A stretch of 19,644 nucleotides of DNA from CAZJNX01 sp964547415 (GTDB lineage: Bacteria > Pseudomonadota > Alphaproteobacteria > Rhizobiales > Amorphaceae), in the NCBI GenBank assembly GCA_964547415.1, contig CAZJNX010000081.1, positions 1 to 19,644 on the forward strand. The letters are read 5' to 3'. The notes under the pieces are model-generated. The model did no database searches. It was not told the origin of the DNA and worked only from the letters and a program-made list of their open reading frames with translations. Shown here one piece after another: positions 7,388 through 14,608 of this stretch (position 1 is its first letter; every line of letters starts with the position of its first letter). The position numbers and the translations under genes were made by a program.

Positions 7388-7775
7388 GGAAGCGGCTCCG
7401 TTTCACGATGTGCGAGCGAGCGGGTGCGGGTGTGGCCGACCCCGGGCGGACCGGCGCGATGCCCGGCGGCCTCGGGACCACCGGCGGGTCGAAGCCGGAG
7501 CGATCGCCGTTTCGGCGAGCCGCGCTCCGCAAGGTCCGGCCATGGGCGAGAGGTGCGCCCCCTAGATGGTGCCGATCGCCGCCGCCGGTAGGGCACCGGC
7601 CGCGGTCGGCCCGACGGCGTCGCGCCCACGACCGCCCGCGACGCCCCCCATCGCCCTCGCGGCTCCCGCGCGGCGAGGCCGGGCGGGACGCTGGCCGCCC
7701 GGGGGCAAGCGGCCATGGGCGGCTCCGCCCGCCGGCGAGGCGAAGGGCGGGGGCGAGCGCCCCCGCCCCACCGCC
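7388..7775. other. Gene-free stretch upstream of the exchanger gene
   Basis: These 388 bp separate the exchanger start from the PRC-barrel gene stop, both leftward. Only short, arginine- and proline-rich frames without family resemblance occur, so I see no gene. It holds two GC hairpins: GGGCGG/CCGCCC with a 2-base loop (7717-7730), and the strong inverted repeat at 7745-7768 described separately. The exchanger promoter should lie in the left part, but no clear -35/-10 pair was seen. Confidence 0.6.
7745..7768 (-). terminator. Strong GC hairpin after the PRC-barrel gene
   Basis: Perfect 11-bp arms (GGGCGGGGGCG, 7745-7755, and its complement at 7758-7768) lie 7 bp beyond the PRC-barrel stop codon. 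As a leftward transcript it folds into a very stable stem with a small loop. There is no U-run, so termination would be of the hairpin-only kind or Rho-assisted. Confidence 0.6.
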
Positions 7776-8213
7776 TCACTCGACCGACATCTCCCCGCGG
7801 TCGAAGGCGCCCATTCCGGCGACCTCCTCCCGGTCGTACGGCAGGTCGTCGTAGGGGCTCCCCGGGCGCCAGCCAGCGCCCCGGCCGTACCAGGGATAGG
7901 CCCGGTAGCCGGTGACGCCGTAGCCGACGTCCGGCTGGACGAGGACGGCCGCGATCCGGTCGTCCCTCAGGAGGACGTCGCTGACGTAGCCGTAGTTGGC
8001 GTAGGCGTCGCCCTCGCGGATGGGGGCGCAGTCGCCGATGGGCTCGAAGACCCGCCACAGCCGGTTGCCGGCGAGCGCGTCGCCCGCGCCAGACACGAGC
8101 GTCCGGGCGGCCTGCGAGCGTCGGATGATCTCGTTGTCGAAGACACCGTCCGCCTCCACGTTCTTGCCGCGCACCGGCACCACGGACGGGACGCGCCGGC
8201 TGCGCGCCTCCAT
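7776..8213 (-). CDS. Short PRC-barrel domain protein
   Basis: A 145-residue protein that resembles the second half of rhizobial PRC-barrel proteins. It has an acidic/polar region VEADGVFDNEIIRRSQAAR, then NYGYVSDVLLRDDRIAAVLV (about 91-110), a typical barrel strand pair. The aromatic tail GYRAYPWYGRGAGW and SPYDDLPYDREEV is the tail I associate with this family. The usual first barrel repeat and an N-terminal signal sequence are absent. The ATG at 8213 has a GAGGAG ribosome-binding site, so the short form looks intentional and not an annotation error; a 5' truncation in evolution is still possible. The molecular role is unknown; PRC barrels bind proteins or RNA. It stands alone, followed by a hairpin terminator. 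Confidence 0.75.
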   Translation of the reverse strand: MEARSRRVPSVVPVRGKNVEADGVFDNEIIRRSQAARTLVSGAGDALAGNRLWRVFEPIGDCAPIREGDAYANYGYVSDVLLRDDRIAAVLVQPDVGYGVTGYRAYPWYGRGAGWRPGSPYDDLPYDREEVAGMGAFDRGEMSVE

Positions 8214-8281
8214 GCGCTGGCTCCTCGGCGCCGAGGACCATGCCGGCGCGCCAGGGCTGGCGGGAGACCCGGCCGCCTGAA

Positions 8282-8309
8282 GGGCATCGGCGGACGGGCA
8301 TCGGCGGAC
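8282..8309. repeat. Tandem 14-bp direct repeat (two copies)
   Basis: GGGCATCGGCGGAC occurs twice in perfect tandem (8282-8295 and 8296-8309), and a third copy starts (GGGC). It lies between the SDR terminator hairpin and the PRC-barrel gene start, within that gene's upstream region. It may be a slippage product or a doubled protein-binding site. Confidence 0.75.
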
Positions 8310-8325
8310 GGGCGCTGAAGCGCCC
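8310..8325 (-). terminator. Hairpin immediately after the SDR gene
   Basis: GGGCGC (8310-8315) and GCGCCC (8320-8325) flank a 4-base loop and begin 1-2 bases after the SDR stop codon. The stem is short and GC-rich with no T-run, so it is a weak intrinsic terminator candidate. Confidence 0.45.
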
Positions 8326-8326
8326 C

Positions 8327-9478
8327 TCAGCGCATCTTCCGCAGGATCGCGGCGCAGGCGAGCGTGACGAGGGCCGCCCCCGCCACGGCCGCGGCGGTGC
8401 CCGCCCGCGCACCGCGGCCGGGCGGCGGGCCGCCCGCGGCGGCGAGGGTGGCGAGCTCGAGACCGTCGCCCGCGGCACGGGCCCGCAGGCCGGGCTCGGG
8501 ATCGTCCGCCGCCAGGATCGCCGCCCCCGTCGCCAGTTCGCGCACGCCGTGGGCCGCGACGAGCCCGCCCTGTTCCCCGCGCCCGGTGACCCGGGCCACG
8601 CGGGCGGGCGCCACCATGCGGATGGCGCCGAGCACGAGGCTCAGCCAGCCGAGCCCCCGGGCAAGGCGGCGGGCGGCCGCCGGCCCGTCGAGCGGCCCCG
8701 CCCGGGGCTTCGCCACGTGCCGGTGCAGCTCGGCGACGAACGGCTCGGGCGCAGCGCGCGCGGCCATCAGCATCGCCTTGTTCCACCAGTGGGGAACGAC
8801 GTCGGCCTCCCCCCGCATGGCGGCCGCGAACGCCGCCTCGGCCACCGGCCCCGGGTCGTCCTTCGGCGCCTGTCCGAGCCCGGTGTTCACGATGTCGTTG
8901 CGGCGGAAGAACGCGCAATGGGTGGCCCCGGGCATCAGGCATGTGACGGTGACGCCCGTCTCACGCAATTCGTTGCGCAGGGCGAAGGAGAGGTTGTGCA
9001 GGAGCGCCTTGGAGGCGTTGTAGACGGCGTGGAAGGGCCCCGGCATCAGCCCGGCGACGGAGCTCGTGATGATGATGCGGCCGTGGCCGACCGCCCGCAT
9101 GTCCCGCCCGAAGACCTGCACGAGCCGCATTGTCCCGGTGACGTTGGTGTCGATCGCCCGGCGAACCTCGTCGAAGTCCTGGTCGAGGAACGTCCCGCCG
9201 ACGCCGAGGCCCGCGTTCGCCACGAGGAGCTCCACCGGACGGCCCGTCCGGCGGGCGGCCACGTGGAGGCGGGCGATGCCCTCATCGGTGGCAAGGTCCG
9301 CCTCGACCGGCAGCACCGAGCCGCCGTGGCCGGCGAGCTTTGCGGCCGCGCTTTCGATTTCCGGCTCGTCGGCGGCGATCACGAGGTCGAAGCCGTTCTC
9401 GGCCGCGACACGCGCGATCTCGTAGCCGATGCCGGTCGAAGCGCCGCCGATGACGGCGAGAGGGCGTGCCTTCGTCAC
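8327..9478 (-). CDS. SDR family NAD(P)-dependent oxidoreductase with C-terminal membrane domain
   Basis: A 383-residue protein in two parts. Residues 1 to about 265 are a classical short-chain dehydrogenase: cofactor motif GGASTGIG (11-18), NAG (88-90), Asn in TNVTG (112), Ser in ITSS (139-140) and the catalytic YNASK with Y153 and K157. Residues about 274-383 are an added hydrophobic domain starting GLGWLSLVLGAIRMVAP and containing GVRELATGAAIL, AAGDGLELATL, and a last membrane helix before RKMR. This second part resembles a membrane domain I recall at the N-terminus of SRPBCC cyclase/dehydrase-like proteins. The substrate is unknown; membrane tethering suggests a lipid-like or hydrophobic substrate (inference). 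The GTG at 9478 is chosen because GGAG lies 8 bases before it; GTG at 9490 is an alternative. It is divergent from the imelysin gene. Confidence 0.9.
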   Translation of the reverse strand: MTKARPLAVIGGASTGIGYEIARVAAENGFDLVIAADEPEIESAAAKLAGHGGSVLPVEADLATDEGIARLHVAARRTGRPVELLVANAGLGVGGTFLDQDFDEVRRAIDTNVTGTMRLVQVFGRDMRAVGHGRIIITSSVAGLMPGPFHAVYNASKALLHNLSFALRNELRETGVTVTCLMPGATHCAFFRRNDIVNTGLGQAPKDDPGPVAEAAFAAAMRGEADVVPHWWNKAMLMAARAAPEPFVAELHRHVAKPRAGPLDGPAAARRLARGLGWLSLVLGAIRMVAPARVARVTGRGEQGGLVAAHGVRELATGAAILAADDPEPGLRARAAGDGLELATLAAAGGPPPGRGARAGTAAAVAGAALVTLACAAILRKMR

Positions 9479-9582
9479 GGGTTTCTCCACGATGGACGCC
9501 CGCCGGGCGCGATCCCCTGCGACGACGCGGGCGCGCGCCGATCGTTCCACGGAAACCAAGCCACGGACGAAACGCCCCGACC

Positions 9583-9603
9583 TCCACTCTTTTTTGGAGT
9601 GGA
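9583..9603. repeat. 7-bp inverted repeat around a T-run
   Basis: TCCACTC (9583-9589) and GAGTGGA (9597-9603) are perfect complements around TTTTTTG. It lies in the divergent SDR/imelysin region and overlaps the left half of the dyad at 9600-9612. It may be an operator or a small hairpin in the SDR leader. Confidence 0.5.
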
Positions 9604-9645
9604 ACAATTCCAGATCAGTTCGCCAGAAGTATTCAAAAAGATAAT
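9600..9645 (+). promoter_or_regulatory. Candidate promoter with two GAA-N3-TTC dyads (Irr/ICE-like)
   Basis: TGGAACAATTCCA (9600-9612) is a symmetric dyad with core GAA-N3-TTC. A second core, GAAGTATTC (9626-9634), lies 24 bp further. The first resembles the iron-control element bound by Irr in Hyphomicrobiales (core of the form AGAA-N3-TTCT), but its outer bases differ from the usual T-rich flanks. GATAAT (9640-9645) is a good -10 hexamer, which would place both dyads over and just upstream of the -35 region. The stretch 9590-9660 is markedly AT-rich compared with everything around it. A second -35-like TTGACG (9648-9653) could drive a later start. Regulation by iron would fit the downstream imelysin gene; the assignment is inference. 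Confidence 0.4.
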
Positions 9646-9764
9646 TATTGACGAAGCGTCAGTGGGCGAGAAGATTGCCGTCAGATCTCGCGTCGTCGCC
9701 CGGCGGGCCGCGGCCGACCGGCGCGCGCGGAGAGCCCATGTTCAAGACGATCGCCGGAGACGAC

Positions 9765-11036
9765 ATGACCCATCGATGGCTCGGCCTCGCCGCGGGCGCG
9801 GCGGCCCTTCTGACCGCGCCGGCAACGGCCGCCGACGCGCCCGCCCCCGAGGCGGTGCTCGCGACCTACGCGGACATCGCGCTGGCCGGTTACACGGATT
9901 CCCTCGAGACGGCCCGCGCCCTCGACGCCGCCATCACGGCGCTCGTCGAGCGCCCGTCGGCGGCGACCCTCGGTGCCGCGCGCGCCGCCTGGATCGCCGC
10001 CCGCGAGCCATACCAGCAGACCGAGGTGTTCCGCTTCGGCAACCCGATCGTCGACGCCTGGGAGGGGCGGGTGAACGCCTGGCCCCTCGACGAGGGCCTC
10101 ATCGACTACGTCTCGGCCGGCTACGGCACCGAGAGCGAGGCGAACCGGCTCTATACGGTCAACGTCATCGCGAACCCCGAGATCACCGTGAACGGCCGTC
10201 CCGTGGACGCCAGCGTCATCGACGCGAAGCTGCTGGCCGAGACGCTGCACGAGGCCGAAGAGGTCGAGGCCAACGTCGCCACCGGGTACCACGCCATCGA
10301 GTTCCTGTTGTGGGGCCAGGACCTCGCCGGGACCGGACCCGGGGCCGGCCAGCGCCCCGCCACCGACTTCGACCCCGCGGCCTGCACGGGCGGCAACTGC
10401 GAGCGGCGGGCCGAGTACCTTCGGGCGGCGTCGCGCCTCCTCCTCGCCGACCTCGAGGAGATGGTCGGCAACTGGGAAGCGGGCGGCGCGGCCCGGCAGG
10501 AGCTGATGGCCGACACGGGGGCGGGGCTCGCGGCGATCCTGACCGGCATGGGCTCCCTGTCCTACGGCGAGCTGGCGGGCGAGCGGATGAAGCTCGGCCT
10601 GCTGCTGGGCGCCCCGGAGGAGGAGCACGACTGCTTCGCGGACAACACCCACAACTCCCACTACTTCAACGCCATCGGCATCCGGAACGTCTACGACGGC
10701 CACTACCGCCGCCCGGACGGGACGATCGTCTCCGGGCCGGCCGTCGCGGACCTCGTGGCCGCGGCCGATCCGGCCCTCGCCGCGGAGCTGCGCGAGAGGC
10801 TCGACGAGACCGTGGCGCGGATGGCCGTCATGCGGGCACGGGCGGAATCGATCGAAGCCTACGACCAGATGATCGGCGAGGGGAATGCGGAGGGGAACGC
10901 GGTGGTGCAGGCCGCGATCGACGCCCTCGTCGACCAGACCCGGGCCATCGAGCGGGCGGTCGCCGCCCTCGACCTCGGATCGGTCGCCATCGAGGGGTCG
11001 GACAGCCTCGACGACCCGACGGCCGTCTTCCGGTAG
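9765..11036 (+). CDS. Imelysin family protein (M75 peptidase-like, iron-regulated)
   Basis: A periplasmic imelysin domain protein of 423 residues, the normal family length; relatives (IrpA, EfeO/EfeM type) act in iron uptake. The hallmark GxHxxE motif is GYHAIEF (H176 and E179, putative metal site). Other features are YQQTEVFRFGNPIVDAWEGR, LIDYVSAGYG, and THNSHYFNAIGI near the second repeat. The ATG at 9765 gives a clean signal peptide (THRWLGLAAGAAALLTAPAT then AADA, signal peptidase I type) with GGAG ahead. The ATG at 9738 is also in frame with a good ribosome-binding site, but it adds two Asp before the signal sequence. It is followed by the di-heme DUF1111 gene, the known partner in alphaproteobacterial iron loci, and preceded by an AT-rich, Irr-like promoter. 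Confidence 0.93.
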   Translation: MTHRWLGLAAGAAALLTAPATAADAPAPEAVLATYADIALAGYTDSLETARALDAAITALVERPSAATLGAARAAWIAAREPYQQTEVFRFGNPIVDAWEGRVNAWPLDEGLIDYVSAGYGTESEANRLYTVNVIANPEITVNGRPVDASVIDAKLLAETLHEAEEVEANVATGYHAIEFLLWGQDLAGTGPGAGQRPATDFDPAACTGGNCERRAEYLRAASRLLLADLEEMVGNWEAGGAARQELMADTGAGLAAILTGMGSLSYGELAGERMKLGLLLGAPEEEHDCFADNTHNSHYFNAIGIRNVYDGHYRRPDGTIVSGPAVADLVAAADPALAAELRERLDETVARMAVMRARAESIEAYDQMIGEGNAEGNAVVQAAIDALVDQTRAIERAVAALDLGSVAIEGSDSLDDPTAVFR

Positions 11037-11141
11037 GTCGCCCGCGGGAGGCGGCGCCGCCCATCGCCCCCGCCGACGGGGTCGGGCGCGGCGGCCGCCC
11101 CCTCGCGCTCCGTTTCGCGAGATCCGCCGGGAGAGCCGACG

Positions 11142-12914
11142 GTGGCAGGAGCCGAAGGCGCCCCCGGCCGCTTCCAGAAGGACGAGGACCGGCCCGTGAG
11201 CGTTCGCAGACCAAGCCCCCGCGCCCCGGCACCGCCGGAGCCCGCCGGCACCGCCGCCGGCGACGTCCGCCCCGGCCCCACGGCCGGCCGGAAGGTGCTC
11301 CTGCGCGCTCTCGGCCGGCGCGTCGGCTGGACCCTCGCCTACCTGCGCGATCCGTCGGGCGCACCGGGGGCACCCCGCCCGCGCCGGGTGGGACCGGCGA
11401 TGGCGGGGGCGGCGGCGGGGGCCGTCGCCGTCGCCCTCGCGCTCACGGCCGGCGCCGAGGGAGGCGACCGGCCGGTCCGGGACGACCTCACGGCCGCCGA
11501 CCGGGCCCGCGTGGCGGCCGTCACCGCGCCGCCCACCGACTTCTCGAAGGCGGAGCGCTTCGAGGCCATGGCGGGCGGGGCCACCACCTCCCTCGCGCGG
11601 GTCGACGGCAACGCCTTCTCCCACCCGGCCGCGAACCTCTCCTTCGAGGGGGAGACGGACTTCAAGGTGGGCAACGGGCTCTTCAAGAAGGTTTGGGTGT
11701 CCTCCCCCGCCTCCACCGAGGCGTCGGACGGGCTCGGCCCCCTGTTCAACGCCCGCTCCTGCCAGCGCTGCCACCTGAAGGACGGCCGTGGCCATCCGCC
11801 GGAGGGACCCGACGACCGCGCCACCTCGATGTTCCTGCGCCTGTCGGTGCCGCCGCGCACGGACGAGGAACGCGCGGCGCTCGCGCGGCGGGACCGGCTG
11901 CGCATTCCCGAGCCCACCTACGGGGGCCAGCTCCAGGACTTCGCCGTGCCGGGCCTTCCCGCCGAGGGCCGCATGGTGATCGCGTACGAGGAGATTGCGG
12001 TCGAGTTGTCGGGCGGCGAGACGGTGTTTCTGCGCAAGCCCACCTACTCCGTCCGCGACCTCGGCTACGGCCCGCTCGCCCCCGAGACGATGCTCTCACC
12101 CCGCGTCGCCCCGCAGATGATCGGCCTCGGTCTCCTCGAGGCGATCCACGAGGCGGACATCCTCGCCCTCGCCGACCCGGACGACGCGGACGGGGACGGC
12201 ATCTCGGGCCGGCCGAGCCGGGTGCGGAACCCCGAGACGGGGGCGCTCGCCCTCGGTCGCTTCGGCTGGAAGGCATCCGCCGCGACGGTGAAGGCGCAGA
12301 CGGCGGAGGCGTTCGCCGGCGACATCGGGATCTCCACGCCGCTGGTGACGGACGCCTTCGGCGAGTGCTCCATCGCCCAGAAGGACTGCCGCGCCATGCC
12401 GACGGGCGTCCAGGCGCGGCTCGGGCCGGTGGAGGCGCCGGACCCGATCCTCGACCTCGTCACCTTCTATTCGAAGAACCTCGCCGTGCCGGCCCGTCGG
12501 GACGTCGACGAGCCGGCCGTCCTCGCCGGCAAGCGGCTGTTCCACGAGGCGGGCTGCGCGGCCTGTCACGTCCCGAAGTTCGTGACGAGCCGGACGGCCG
12601 AGCAGGCGGAGCACCGCTTCCAGCTGATCTGGCCCTACACGGACATGCTCCTCCACGACATGGGCGAGGGCCTCGCCGACGACCGGCCGGTGGGGGACGC
12701 CTCGGGCCGGGAGTGGCGGACGGCGCCGCTGTGGGGCATCGGGCTCACCGAGACGGTGAACGGCCACACCTACTTCCTGCACGACGGGAGGGCCCGCAAC
12801 CTCCTCGAGGCGATCCTGTGGCACGGCGGCGAGGCCGCGGGGGCGCGGGATCGCGTCGTCCGCATGACACCCGCCGAGCGGGCGGACCTCATCCGCTTCC
12901 TGGAATCCCTCTAG
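11142..12914 (+). CDS. Di-heme cytochrome c oxidoreductase, DUF1111 (thiol oxidoreductase-like)
   Basis: A periplasmic electron-transfer protein with two heme c sites: C207-Q-R-C210-H211 and C472-A-A-C475-H476 (numbering from 11142). DUF1111 stretches include LFNARSCQRCHLKDGRG, PQMIGLGLLEAI, DADGDGISGR, GRFGWKA and FLHDGRARNLLEAILWHGGE. The start is uncertain. GTG 11142 (GGGAGA before it) or GTG 11196 (GAGGA before it) give an 85-68-residue basic, Pro/Arg-rich leader before the hydrophobic segment. ATG 11400 begins directly at that segment but has no basic residues. Codons from 11142 on have strong G/C third positions, so the longer forms look coded. It follows the imelysin gene by 105 bp and probably works with it: in known loci this pair is proposed to handle ferrous/ferric iron at the outer face, with a second imelysin usually following. 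Confidence 0.92.
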   Translation: MAGAEGAPGRFQKDEDRPVSVRRPSPRAPAPPEPAGTAAGDVRPGPTAGRKVLLRALGRRVGWTLAYLRDPSGAPGAPRPRRVGPAMAGAAAGAVAVALALTAGAEGGDRPVRDDLTAADRARVAAVTAPPTDFSKAERFEAMAGGATTSLARVDGNAFSHPAANLSFEGETDFKVGNGLFKKVWVSSPASTEASDGLGPLFNARSCQRCHLKDGRGHPPEGPDDRATSMFLRLSVPPRTDEERAALARRDRLRIPEPTYGGQLQDFAVPGLPAEGRMVIAYEEIAVELSGGETVFLRKPTYSVRDLGYGPLAPETMLSPRVAPQMIGLGLLEAIHEADILALADPDDADGDGISGRPSRVRNPETGALALGRFGWKASAATVKAQTAEAFAGDIGISTPLVTDAFGECSIAQKDCRAMPTGVQARLGPVEAPDPILDLVTFYSKNLAVPARRDVDEPAVLAGKRLFHEAGCAACHVPKFVTSRTAEQAEHRFQLIWPYTDMLLHDMGEGLADDRPVGDASGREWRTAPLWGIGLTETVNGHTYFLHDGRARNLLEAILWHGGEAAGARDRVVRMTPAERADLIRFLESL

Positions 12915-13042
12915 GTGCCGCCGTCCTCGCGCGGGGCCGTGATCGCGCGGTGGCTGGCGCGGCTCGTGCTCCTCGTCGCCGCCCTCCTCGTGGCGCTCGC
13001 GGTGGAGGCGGCGGCGCCCGGGGCGGGGGCGGAGCCCGTTCA
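12915..13042 (+). pseudogene. Possible remnant of a third operon gene (signal peptide only)
   Basis: A GTG directly abuts the TAG stop of the DUF1111 gene (12912-12914, 12915). The reading frame encodes an N-terminus with a basic start, a membrane-type core RLVLLVAALLVALAV and an Ala-rich, AxA-like end, which is what a secretory signal looks like. Third codon positions are almost all G or C up to about 13031. After that the frame continues only as the antisense of the selO 3' end. In relatives of this locus a second imelysin often follows the DUF1111 gene. A deletion that left only the signal sequence would explain what is seen, but a chance frame in GC-rich DNA cannot be excluded. Confidence 0.3.
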
Positions 13043-14527
13043 GGTGCCGCAGAAGGTGGCGCGGACCACTTCCTCCGGGCGCGGCGGCAGGGTGACGCGC
13101 TCGCCCTCCGGCCGGTCGGCGAACGGACGCGACAGGGCCTCGACGAGGGCCTCGAAGGGCGCGAGGTCGTCCCGGTCGACGGCCGCCGCGATCGCCTCCT
13201 CCACCAGGTGGTTGCGGGGAATGACGGCCGGGTTCGTCGCGCGCATGGCGGCGGCCGCCTCGGCCGGCGGACGGCCCGCCTCCGACAGTCGCGCCCGCCA
13301 GCGCGCCGCCCACCCGGCGAAGGCGGACGGATCGTCGAACAGGGCGCCGACCCGCGCGTCCGCCGACGGATCGGTCGCCGCCTCGGCGAGGCCGCGGAAG
13401 GTGAGGGTGAAGTCGGCGTGGTTCGCCGCCATGCGGTCGAGGAGGTCGGTGACGAGCCCCTCGTCCTCCTCGCCCGGGTCCGCGATGCCGATCTTGGCGC
13501 AGAAGCCCGCGCGGTGGGCGGCCGCGAAGGCCTCCGGATAGCCGTTCACCGCCTCCTGGGCGTCGGCGATCGCCGCCTCCTCGTCCTCGCCCATGACGGG
13601 CAGGAGCGCCTGGGCGAGGCAGGCGAGGTTCCAGTGGGCGATCCGCGGCTGGTTGCCATAGGCGTAGCGGCCCGTGTGGTCGATGGAGGAGTAGACCGTC
13701 TCCGGGTGGTAGGTGTCCATGAAGGCGCACGGCCCGTAGTCGATGGTCTCGCCGGCGATGGACGTGTTGTCCGTGTTCATCACCCCGTGGATGAAGCCCA
13801 CCTGCATCCAGCGGGAGACGAGCCCCGCCTGTCGGGCGACCACCGCCCCGATCAGCGCCTTGATGGGCTTGTCCGCCCCGGCGACCTCCGGATAGTGGCG
13901 GGCGATCACGTGGTCGGCGAGGGCCTTCAGGGCCTCCGTGTCGCCGCGGGCCGCGAAGTACTGGAAGGTGCCGACGCGCACGTGGCTGTGCGCGACGCGG
14001 GTGAGGACCGCGCCGGGCAGCACCCGCTCGCGCAGGACCGGCTCGCCCGTCGCCACCGCCGCGAGGGAACGGGTCGTCGGGATGCCGAGGGCGGCCATCG
14101 CCTCCGACACCACGTACTCGCGCAGGACCGGACCGAGGGCGGCCCGCCCGTCGCCCATGCGCGAGAACGGCGTCCGGCCCGAGCCCTTCAGCTGGATGTC
14201 GCGGCGCACGCCGTCCCGGCCGACCACCTCGCCCACGAGGATCGCCCGGCCGTCGCCGAGCTGCGGCACGAACGAGCCGAACTGGTGGCCCGCGTAGGCG
14301 AGCGCGATGGGCTCGGCTCCCGCCGGCACGCTGTTGCCGGCGAGCATCGCGACCCCCTCGGGCGCCTCGAGCGCCTCCGGATCGAGCCCGAGGATCTCGG
14401 CGAGCGGCCGGTTGAGCTTCAGGAGGCGGGGCGCCGCGACGGGCGTCGGGTCGAGCCGCGCGTAGAAGCGGTCCGGCAGGCGCGCGTAGCTGTTGTCGAA
14501 CGGGATCGTCGCGGTTTCGGTCGGCAT
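13040..14527 (-). CDS. selO: Protein adenylyltransferase SelO (YdiU family)
   Basis: A pseudokinase-fold enzyme that transfers AMP from ATP to Ser, Thr or Tyr of target proteins and takes part in redox stress responses. The 495-residue length is normal (E. coli YdiU 478). Motifs in order: YAGHQFGSFVPQLGDGRA (78-95), IQLKGSGRTPFSRMGDGRA (111-129) with Lys114, HGVMNTDNTS (247-256) with D253 and N254, and the metal site IDYGP (262-266) with D263. The C-terminus is FCGT, so a Cys occupies the third residue from the end, the place where eukaryotic SelO has selenocysteine; no UGA recoding is needed. The ATG at 14527 has a GAGG/GTGAGG ribosome-binding site. It is transcribed leftward alone and converges with the DUF1111 gene. 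Confidence 0.97.
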   Translation of the reverse strand: MPTETATIPFDNSYARLPDRFYARLDPTPVAAPRLLKLNRPLAEILGLDPEALEAPEGVAMLAGNSVPAGAEPIALAYAGHQFGSFVPQLGDGRAILVGEVVGRDGVRRDIQLKGSGRTPFSRMGDGRAALGPVLREYVVSEAMAALGIPTTRSLAAVATGEPVLRERVLPGAVLTRVAHSHVRVGTFQYFAARGDTEALKALADHVIARHYPEVAGADKPIKALIGAVVARQAGLVSRWMQVGFIHGVMNTDNTSIAGETIDYGPCAFMDTYHPETVYSSIDHTGRYAYGNQPRIAHWNLACLAQALLPVMGEDEEAAIADAQEAVNGYPEAFAAAHRAGFCAKIGIADPGEEDEGLVTDLLDRMAANHADFTLTFRGLAEAATDPSADARVGALFDDPSAFAGWAARWRARLSEAGRPPAEAAAAMRATNPAVIPRNHLVEEAIAAAVDRDDLAPFEALVEALSRPFADRPEGERVTLPPRPEEVVRATFCGT

Positions 14528-14608
14528 GTCCTCACCCTCGCCGTGTCGCGTCCGAACATAAGGGGCCGGGCGGCCGATCCCAACCGCCCGGCGAGCCCGA
14601 GCGGCGGG

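Noticed and set aside
7562..7771. A 69-codon leftward frame between the exchanger and PRC-barrel genes
   Set aside because: Low-complexity Gly/Ala/Arg/Pro translation, overlaps the strong hairpin at 7745-7768, and shows no family resemblance.
9648..9764. TTG at 9648 as the imelysin start
   Set aside because: It would put about 39 charged residues before a perfect signal peptide, has no ribosome-binding site, and overlaps the likely promoter.
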